Shown: one piece after another, positions 7,881-12,050 of the stretch
How the letters are laid out: every line of letters starts with the position of its first letter
How positions within the stretch are numbered: the first letter of the stretch is position 1
Translations under genes and position numbers: made by a program
Notes under the pieces: generated by a model
Seen by the model: the letters and a program-made list of their open reading frames with translations, nothing else
Told to the model about the DNA's origin: nothing
Database searches by the model: none
Assembly: GCA_025964055.1 (NCBI GenBank)
Contig: JAOPZP010000567.1
Coordinates: 1 to 12,050 of the forward strand
DNA: 12,050 nt
Source of the DNA: Conexibacter sp.
GTDB taxonomy: Bacteria; Actinomycetota; Thermoleophilia; Solirubrobacterales; Solirubrobacteraceae
Reading direction: 5' to 3'

Positions 7881-8918
7881 ATGTCCAACGACGTCCTCAC
7901 GGCAGCCATCGACGCCCTCGCCTCCCGCCGCGACCTGAGCCGCGAGCAGGCCGGCGGCGTGCTGGCCGAGATCATGGCCGGCAACGCCGCCGACGCCGAG
8001 ATCGCCGCGTTCCTGATCGCGCTGCGCACGAAGGGGGAGACCGTCGAGGAGATCGCCGGCCTCGCCGCCACGATGCGCTCGCTGGCCACCGGCGTGCCGA
8101 CCGCGCGCCACGACCTGCTCGACACCGCGGGCACGGGCGGCGGGCGGCGGACGTTCAACGTCTCGACGACCGCGGCGCTGGTCGCCGCCGGCGCCGGCTG
8201 CGCGGTGGCCAAGCACGGCAACCGCTCCGCCACGGGCCTCTCGGGCTCGGCCGACGTGCTCGAGGCGCTCGGGGCGCGGATCGACCTCACGCCCGACGCC
8301 GTGGGCCGCTGCATCGACGACATCGGCTTCGGCTTCATGTTCGCGCCGGCGCACCACGCGGCCACCCGCTGGGTGATCCCCGTGCGCAAGGAGCTGGCCG
8401 TCCGCACGATCTTCAACTTCCTCGGCCCGCTGACCAACCCGGCCGGCGCGCGCCGCCAGGTCATCGGGGTCTCCGATGCCGGCTACATCGAGGCGCTGGC
8501 CGGCGCGCTCGCCCAGCTGGGCTGCGACCGGGCGCTGGTAGTGTCCTCCGCGGATGGCCTGGACGAGATGAGCACGTCCGCACCGACGCACGTCGTGGAG
8601 GTCAACGGCGACGAGCTGACCCGCTACGACGTGGCGCCCGCCGACGTGGGCCTGGCCGAGGCGTCCCCGGACGCCATCGGCGGCGGCGACCCCGCCGCCA
8701 ACGCCGCGACGACGGTCGCGATCTTCGAGGGAAGGGCGGGACCCGAGGCAGACCTCGTGCTCCTCAACGCGGGCGCGGCGATCTACGCTGCGGGAGCCGT
8801 CGACGACCTCCGGGCCGGCGTGGAGCTGGCGCGCGAGACCATCGCCTCGGGAGCAGCGGCGCGGACGCTCGCCGAGTACGTCCGCATCAGCGGGGAACTG
8901 GCACCGAAAGCCGCATGA
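7881..8918 (+). CDS. trpD: Anthranilate phosphoribosyltransferase
   Basis: The 345-residue enzyme joins anthranilate to PRPP, giving phosphoribosyl-anthranilate. An alpha-helical N-terminal domain (about 1-70, SREQAGGVLAEIM) is followed by the PRPP loop GTGGGRRTFNVST and by the AKHGNRSATGLSGSADVLEALG segment. Further motifs are FGFMFAPAHH, NFLGPLTNPA and the metal-binding GLDEMST. All are in the order expected for the family. The PRPP loop is one residue shorter than the usual GTGGDGxxTFN: the acidic residue is missing while the reading frame is kept. The ATG lacks a Shine-Dalgarno but has a -10-like TAGGCT just upstream. The stop codon overlaps a short downstream ATG (ATGA) that opens a duplicated 53-bp segment before trpC. 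Confidence 0.95.
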   Translation: MSNDVLTAAIDALASRRDLSREQAGGVLAEIMAGNAADAEIAAFLIALRTKGETVEEIAGLAATMRSLATGVPTARHDLLDTAGTGGGRRTFNVSTTAALVAAGAGCAVAKHGNRSATGLSGSADVLEALGARIDLTPDAVGRCIDDIGFGFMFAPAHHAATRWVIPVRKELAVRTIFNFLGPLTNPAGARRQVIGVSDAGYIEALAGALAQLGCDRALVVSSADGLDEMSTSAPTHVVEVNGDELTRYDVAPADVGLAEASPDAIGGGDPAANAATTVAIFEGRAGPEADLVLLNAGAAIYAAGAVDDLRAGVELARETIASGAAARTLAEYVRISGELAPKAA

Positions 8919-8971
8919 CGACCCAATCCCGGAACGCGAACGAGTGCACCGTCAAGCGGGCAGCCGCATGA
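8915..8971 (+). CDS. Putative 18-residue coupled mini-ORF 1
   Basis: An ATG overlapping the trpD stop (ATGA) opens an 18-codon frame reading MTTQSRNANECTVKRAAA, whose TGA again overlaps the next ATG. The peptide is short, polar and basic at its C-terminus, with no tryptophan, so it is not a classical trp leader. No clear Shine-Dalgarno is present; translation would depend on re-initiation by ribosomes finishing trpD. It may be a real small protein, a translational relay to trpC, or a chance open frame; no codon-bias test could be run. Confidence 0.35.
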   Translation: MTTQSRNANECTVKRAAA

Positions 8972-9024
8972 CGACCCAATCCCGGAACGCGAACGAGTCC
9001 ACCGTCAAGCGGGCACCCGCATGA
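8968..9024 (+). CDS. Putative 18-residue coupled mini-ORF 2
   Basis: This second copy of the mini-ORF reads MTTQSRNANESTVKRAPA and differs from the first by Cys to Ser and Ala to Pro. Its ATG overlaps the first mini-ORF's stop and its TGA overlaps the trpC ATG, completing a chain of three ATGA junctions. Because the duplicated unit runs from one ATGA to the next, the second copy inherits the coupled arrangement automatically, so conservation of the chain in this genome alone is not proof of selection. Confidence 0.35.
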   Translation: MTTQSRNANESTVKRAPA

Positions 9025-9830
9025 GCAACGTCCTGGAACGCATCGTCGACATCACCCGCGACGAGGTCCGCCGCCGCCGGCGCGAGATCCCGCTGGCGCA
9101 GCTGGAGGCCCGGCTGCAGCCGCATCGCGAGGGTCGGCCGTTCTCCGAGGCGCTCGTGCGTCCCGGGGTCTCGATCATCGCCGAGCACAAGCGGCGCTCC
9201 CCCTCGGCGGGGGAGATCCGCGCAGGCGCGACGGTGAGCGAGATCGCCCAGGCCTACGAGCGCGGCGGCGCCGCCGCGCTGTCGGTGCTCACGGAGGGCC
9301 CGCACTTCGGCGGGACGCTGGCCGACCTCGAGGAGGCGCGCGCGGCGACGGCGCTGCCGATCCTGCGCAAGGACTTCATGGTCGACGCCTACCAGGTGTA
9401 CGAGGCGGCGGTGGCCGGCGCCGACGCGATCCTGCTGATCGTCGCGGCGCTCGACCCCAAGGACCTGGCCGAGCTGCACCACGAGGCGCTGCAGCTGGAC
9501 CTCGACGTGCTCGTGGAGGTCCACGACGAGGAGGAGCTGACGACGGCGCTGGAGGTCATCGACGCCGACGTCATCGGCATCAACAACCGCAACCTCACGG
9601 ACTTCACCGTGGACGTCGAGCGGACCTACGAGCTGCTCAGCGACGTGCCCGCCGGCAAGACGGTCGTGTCGGAGTCGGGCTTCCACACCCGCGCGCAGAT
9701 CGAGGAGCTCGAGCGGGTCGGCGTCGACGCCGTCCTGATCGGCGAGACGCTCATGCGCGCACCCGAGCCCGAGGCCGCTCTGCGGGAGCTCGCCGGGCAC
9801 GGCGGACACCCCGCCGAAGACGCGCTCTGA
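9021..9830 (+). CDS. trpC: Indole-3-glycerol phosphate synthase
   Basis: The 269-residue TIM-barrel enzyme closes the indole ring of carboxyphenylamino-deoxyribulose phosphate, releasing CO2 and water. Family residues are visible in order: IAEHKRRSPSAGEI (catalytic Glu, Lys and SPS), LTEGPHFGG, LRKDFMVDAYQVYEA (general-acid Lys), VLVEVHDEEEL, GINNRNLTDF and VSESGF, ending with the phosphate-binding VLIGETLM. The His in EHK sits where a hydrophobic residue is more usual. The N-terminus MSNVLERIVDITRDEV is typical, which supports this ATG even though only a weak AAGCGGG lies upstream. The ATG overlaps the stop of the second mini-ORF. The tail after about residue 258 is Gly/Pro-rich and non-conserved. 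Confidence 0.96.
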   Translation: MSNVLERIVDITRDEVRRRRREIPLAQLEARLQPHREGRPFSEALVRPGVSIIAEHKRRSPSAGEIRAGATVSEIAQAYERGGAAALSVLTEGPHFGGTLADLEEARAATALPILRKDFMVDAYQVYEAAVAGADAILLIVAALDPKDLAELHHEALQLDLDVLVEVHDEEELTTALEVIDADVIGINNRNLTDFTVDVERTYELLSDVPAGKTVVSESGFHTRAQIEELERVGVDAVLIGETLMRAPEPEAALRELAGHGGHPAEDAL

Positions 9831-9860
9831 CCCGCCGTCCGTCCAGCCTCCGTCGCTCCC

Positions 9861-9879
9861 TTTAGCAAGATTTAGAACT
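9861..9879 (+). promoter_or_regulatory. AT-rich candidate promoter of the HtrA gene
   Basis: TTTAGCAAGA followed by TTTAGAACT is the most AT-rich patch in the window and contains TTTAG twice, 10 bases apart. It lies 45-63 bases before the preferred HtrA start, in the 93-base gap after trpC, so it is the natural place for a promoter or an activator site. Exact -10 and -35 boxes cannot be assigned. Confidence 0.4.
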
Positions 9880-9899
9880 GCTTCAGCGTCGCTTCAGCG
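9880..9899 (+). repeat. Direct repeat GCTTCAGCG with 11-bp period upstream of htrA
   Basis: GCTTCAGCG occurs at 9880-9888 and again at 9891-9899, with the related GCTCAGG starting at 9902. An 11-bp period, one helical turn, is the arrangement bound by OmpR/PhoB-type response regulators. HtrA-family genes are often under such envelope-stress regulators, so this is a candidate operator; the regulator itself is not in the window. Confidence 0.4.
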
Positions 9900-9923
9900 A
9901 TGCTCAGGATCCTCAGCCTTCGT

Positions 9924-11153
9924 ATGAGCCAGCCGCCCGCCCCCCACTCGCGTGCCATCGTCGTGCCGCTCGTCGTCGCAGCCCTGCTCGGCGGGGGTGT
10001 CGCCGCGACGGTGACGACGGTCGTCGCCGGGGGCGAGAAGCACACGACCACGGTCATCCGCCAGCCGGCCGTCGCGGCGAGCGGGGGTGGCGCCGGCAGC
10101 CGCGCCAACGTGGGGGAGGGCCTGACCGCCGCCGACATCTACCAGCGCTACGCCCCGGGCGTGGTGTTCGTCCGCTCCGAGATCACGCAGCAGACCGACA
10201 ACCCGTTCGACCCGTTCGGCGGCGCCCAGCAGACCGAGGCCACCGGCTCGGGCTTCGTCATCGACTCCAGCGGCGACATCCTCACCAACAACCACGTGAT
10301 CGACGGCGCGACCAGCGGCTCGATCACCGTGCAGTTCGCCGACAAGAAGACCGTCAAGGCCCAGGTGGTCGGCAAGGACCCGTCGACCGACCTCGCGCTG
10401 CTGAAGGTCGACCCCGAGGGCCTGGACCTCAAGGCGCTGCCGCTGGGCTCGTCCAAGGACGTGCACGTCGGCGACCCGACGATCGCCATCGGCAACCCCT
10501 TCGGGCTGGACCGGACGCTGACCACCGGCGTCGTCAGCGCGCTGCAGCGCCAGATCCAGGCGCCCAACGGCTTCGCGATCAAGGACGTCATCCAGACCGA
10601 CGCCGCGATCAACCCGGGCAACTCCGGCGGCCCGCTCATCGACGCCGCGGGCCGCGTCATCGGCATCAACTCGCAGATCGAGACCGGGGGCAACGGCGCC
10701 AACGGCAACGTCGGCATCGGCTTCGCCGTCCCGATCGACACCGCCAAGCAGATCCTCGACAGCCTCAAGAGCGGCAAGTCGGTGCAGCGCGCCTACCTCG
10801 GCGTGACCTCGCTGACCGTCGACGGCACGCTCGACGCGCTCGACCTGCCCGTCAAGCAGGGCGCGCTGGTCCAGAGCGTCCAGCAGGGCAGCCCGGCCGA
10901 GCAGGCGGGCCTCAAGGCCGGCGACCTGCAGGCTCAGCTCCAGGGCCAGAGCTCCAGCAACACGGTCGTCCTCGGCGGCGACATCATCACCAAGGTCGAC
11001 GGCAAGGCGATCACGTCGGACGCGCAGCTCGCCCAGCTGGTGGCCGCGCACAAGCCGGGCGACAAGGTCAAGATGCAGATCGTCCGCAAGAAGGACACCA
11101 AGTCGGTCACCGTCACCCTCGGCGAGCGCCCGCCGACCCTGCAGACCGGCTAG
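9924..11153 (+). CDS. htrA: Membrane-anchored HtrA/DegP-type serine protease with PDZ domain
   Basis: The product has about 409 residues from ATG 9924 (417 from ATG 9900, which is also possible and overlaps the direct repeats). A short N-terminus is followed by one hydrophobic segment (AIVVPLVVAALLGGGVAATV), so the protease domain should lie outside the membrane. A Gly/Ser linker leads to a trypsin-like domain with a full catalytic triad: His in LTNNHVIDGA, Asp in DPSTDLALLKV and Ser in GNSGGPL, at residues 132, 164 and 242 counted from ATG 9900. A single PDZ domain follows (LGVTSLTV...VQQGSPAEQAGLKAGD...GGDIITKVDGKAI), holding a small Gln/Ser-rich insertion. By family knowledge it degrades or refolds damaged envelope proteins. 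It sits between trpC and trpF on the same strand but has its own upstream region; nothing in its sequence links it to tryptophan. Confidence 0.93.
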   Translation: MSQPPAPHSRAIVVPLVVAALLGGGVAATVTTVVAGGEKHTTTVIRQPAVAASGGGAGSRANVGEGLTAADIYQRYAPGVVFVRSEITQQTDNPFDPFGGAQQTEATGSGFVIDSSGDILTNNHVIDGATSGSITVQFADKKTVKAQVVGKDPSTDLALLKVDPEGLDLKALPLGSSKDVHVGDPTIAIGNPFGLDRTLTTGVVSALQRQIQAPNGFAIKDVIQTDAAINPGNSGGPLIDAAGRVIGINSQIETGGNGANGNVGIGFAVPIDTAKQILDSLKSGKSVQRAYLGVTSLTVDGTLDALDLPVKQGALVQSVQQGSPAEQAGLKAGDLQAQLQGQSSSNTVVLGGDIITKVDGKAITSDAQLAQLVAAHKPGDKVKMQIVRKKDTKSVTVTLGERPPTLQTG

Positions 11154-11183
11154 GGGAACACTGGCCCAGAGGGCCAGGTTCCC
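11154..11183 (+). repeat. Bulged hairpin 1, directly after the htrA stop
   Basis: GGGAAC, bulged A, CTGGCCC, loop AGA, GGGCCAG, GTTCCC: a perfect 6+7-bp stem with one unpaired base on the 5' side. It begins at the base after the htrA stop codon. It could end or stabilise the htrA mRNA, but no T-run follows, so it is not a standard intrinsic terminator. Confidence 0.85.
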
Positions 11184-11185
11184 TT

Positions 11186-11215
11186 GCGGGTGTTCGCCCA
11201 GGGGGCGAAACCCGC
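11186..11215 (+). repeat. Bulged hairpin 2
   Basis: GCGGGT, bulged G, TTCGCCC, loop AGG, GGGCGAA, ACCCGC: the same 30-nt geometry as hairpin 1 with a different sequence in both stems and perfect pairing kept. It is separated from hairpin 1 by two T residues. Confidence 0.85.
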
Positions 11216-11232
11216 GGTCCATTGGGACCCGG
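11212..11232 (+). repeat. Smaller hairpin overlapping hairpin 2
   Basis: CCG, bulged C, GGTCC, loop ATTG, GGACC, CGG. Its outer CCG lies in the closing strand of hairpin 2, so the two full structures compete. It has a bulge in a similar place but lacks the GCCC-AGR-GGGC core, so it may be a decayed unit or a chance pairing. Confidence 0.45.
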
Positions 11233-11241
11233 CTCCTAGCG

Positions 11242-11271
11242 CGGAACGCTCGCCCAGGGGGCGAGGTTCCG
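11242..11271 (+). repeat. Bulged hairpin 3
   Basis: CGGAAC, bulged G, CTCGCCC, loop AGG, GGGCGAG, GTTCCG: again 6+1+7+3+7+6 nucleotides with perfect pairing. Its inner arm matches hairpin 2 except for one compensated pair (T-A to C-G), and its outer arm resembles hairpin 1 with the first pair changed on both sides (G-C to C-G). Confidence 0.85.
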
Positions 11272-11272
11272 A

Positions 11273-11303
11273 GCGCGAGGCTCGCCCAGGGGCTCGCTCG
11301 CGC
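11273..11303 (+). repeat. Partly degenerate hairpin 4
   Basis: The outer arm GCGCGAG/CTCGCGC pairs perfectly over 7 bp. The 5' inner part (G, CTCGCCC, AGG) is identical to hairpin 3, but the 3' inner part reads GGCTCG instead of GGGCGAG, breaking most of the inner stem. It looks like a family member damaged or rearranged on one arm. Confidence 0.65.
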
Positions 11304-11323
11304 GGTCGCGGACTCCTTCGACC

Positions 11324-11329
11324 TAAGAT
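11324..11329 (+). promoter_or_regulatory. -10-like element TAAGAT before trpF (leaderless-type)
   Basis: TAAGAT ends 7 bases before the GTG at 11337, the spacing expected for a leaderless mRNA and the same as that seen before hisIE. No Shine-Dalgarno precedes any trpF start. If this is the -10 box, the in-frame ATG at 11328 lies inside it and cannot be the start. Confidence 0.45.
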
Positions 11330-11336
11330 GGTGCGC

Positions 11337-12050
11337 GTGGCCTACCGCCTTCCCCGCATCAAGTTCTGCGGCATCACGAGCCTCGCCGACGCCGAGCTGG
11401 CGATCGCCAGCGGCGCCTGGGCGATCGGCCTGATCCTGTGGCCGGAGTCCAAGCGCGCCTGCGATCCGGCCGAGGCCGCGCGCATCGCCGCCCAGCTGCG
11501 CCGCCAGGTCGAGATCGCCGGCGTGTTCGTCAACCAGTCGCTCGACGAGGTCGAGCGCCTCGCGGACACGATCGGCCTCAGCATGATCCAGCTCCACGGC
11601 GACGAGGGGCCGTCCTACGCCAACGAGATCGCCCGCCGCACCGGCGCCAAGGTGATCAAGGCCCAGTCCGTGCGGCTCGCCTCCGACGTGGTCTCCATCC
11701 AGGCGTTCCGCACCGACTTCCACCTGCTCGACACGCACCGCGACGGCCTGCGCGGCGGCACGGGGGAGACGTTCGACTGGGACATGGTCAGCCGGCGCTA
11801 CTCCAAGGTGCCGCTGATCCTCAGCGGCGGGCTGACGCCCGACAACGTCGTCGCGGCCATCGAGAAGGTCCATCCGTTCGCCGTCGACGTCGCCAGCGGG
11901 GTCGAGTCCGCGCCGGGCGTCAAGGACCCTGCCAAGCTCCGGGCCTTCGCCGAGGCCGTGCGCTCGACCGCGGCCGAGGGCGAGGAGGAGCCCGAGCCGG
12001 GCCCGCGCGCCTCGGAGCGCGCCGCGGCCGAGGACGCCGCGGCGCCGCCG
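11337..12050 (+). CDS. trpF: Phosphoribosylanthranilate isomerase (3' end off the window)
   Basis: This TIM-barrel isomerase converts phosphoribosyl-anthranilate to CdRP, the step between TrpD and TrpC. It shows IKFCGITSLADAELA (catalytic Cys), GVFVNQS, MIQLHGDE, LLDTHRDG (catalytic Asp), GGTGETFDW, LILSGGLTPDNV and DVASGVESAPGVKDP, the full family order. The core ends near residue 210. The frame then continues without a stop to the window edge through a Glu/Pro/Ala-rich stretch (from AEGEEEPEPGP), so there is a tail of at least 25 residues, or a linker to another domain. The GTG at 11337 is preferred because of the TAAGAT spacing; GTG 11331 and ATG 11328 are in frame. It is separated from the other trp genes by the protease gene and the hairpin cluster. 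Confidence 0.93.
   Translation, partial: MAYRLPRIKFCGITSLADAELAIASGAWAIGLILWPESKRACDPAEAARIAAQLRRQVEIAGVFVNQSLDEVERLADTIGLSMIQLHGDEGPSYANEIARRTGAKVIKAQSVRLASDVVSIQAFRTDFHLLDTHRDGLRGGTGETFDWDMVSRRYSKVPLILSGGLTPDNVVAAIEKVHPFAVDVASGVESAPGVKDPAKLRAFAEAVRSTAAEGEEEPEPGPRASERAAAEDAAAPP

Larger units (their letters stand above)
8909..9024 (+). repeat. 53-bp tandem duplication between trpD and trpC
   Basis: Copy 1 (8909-8961) and copy 2 (8962-9014) differ at a single base (G at 8946, C at 8999). A third partial copy (9015-9024, ACCCGCATGA) reaches into the trpC start. Each boundary carries CCGCATGA, short homology through which slippage or unequal exchange could have produced the duplication. The repeat covers the last codons of trpD, the whole gap and the trpC start codon. 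Confidence 0.95.

Noticed and set aside
8125..8165. The short TrpD PRPP loop as a frameshift or pseudogene signal
   Set aside because: Exactly one codon is missing and every motif before and after stays in frame, so the gene is intact.
11154..11303. Reading the hairpin cluster as a CRISPR array or as intrinsic terminators
   Set aside because: The units are not identical repeats with unique spacers, gaps are 1-26 bases, no cas genes are present, and no poly-T follows any stem.
9894..11873. A 659-codon open frame on the minus strand spanning htrA, the hairpins and trpF
   Set aside because: It covers two well-supported plus-strand genes and a non-coding hairpin cluster and has no recognisable motif. 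High GC removes stop codons by chance.

Overview
The window is very GC-rich, compactly organised bacterial chromosome. Almost all coding sequence has G or C at third codon positions, GTG starts are common and genes often overlap by a few bases. Several genes lack a Shine-Dalgarno sequence but carry a TANNNT-type -10 element just before the start codon. Together these suggest a high-GC actinobacterium. The protein flavour is compatible with the deep-branching Thermoleophilia/Solirubrobacterales, but that placement is inference. No mobile element, CRISPR array, tRNA or rRNA gene was seen.

Layout. (1) 1-731, minus strand: the N-terminal part of an ArsA/Get3-type ATPase that runs off the left edge. 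(2) 799-5205, plus strand: a divergent, tightly overlapped set of a squalene/phytoene synthase family enzyme, a geranylgeranyl-reductase-type flavoprotein, and a PAS-PAS-PAS-GGDEF-EAL cyclic-di-GMP enzyme. (3) 5216-9830: fused hisIE, then trpE, trpG, trpD and trpC. These supply the steps from chorismate to indole-3-glycerol phosphate except the TrpF step, plus two middle steps of histidine synthesis. (4) 9924-11153: a membrane-anchored HtrA/DegP serine protease with its own AT-rich upstream region. (5) 11337 to the right edge: trpF, the missing step, whose C-terminal tail is cut by the window end.

The trp genes therefore form one pathway cluster split by promoter-like elements (before hisIE, trpD and trpF) and by the protease gene. 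hisIE-trpE-trpG are joined by overlaps of 17 and 4 bases.

Two non-coding structures stand out. Between trpD and trpC a 53-bp unit is tandemly duplicated (52/53 identical). Each copy contains an 18-codon open frame, so that trpD, mini-ORF 1, mini-ORF 2 and trpC are chained by three successive ATGA stop/start overlaps. Between htrA and trpF lies a cluster of 30-nt bulged hairpins. Three share exactly the same geometry (6-bp stem, one bulged purine, 7-bp stem, AGR triloop) while their stem sequences differ by compensating changes, and a fourth is partly degenerate. These two structures are the best candidates for something undescribed.
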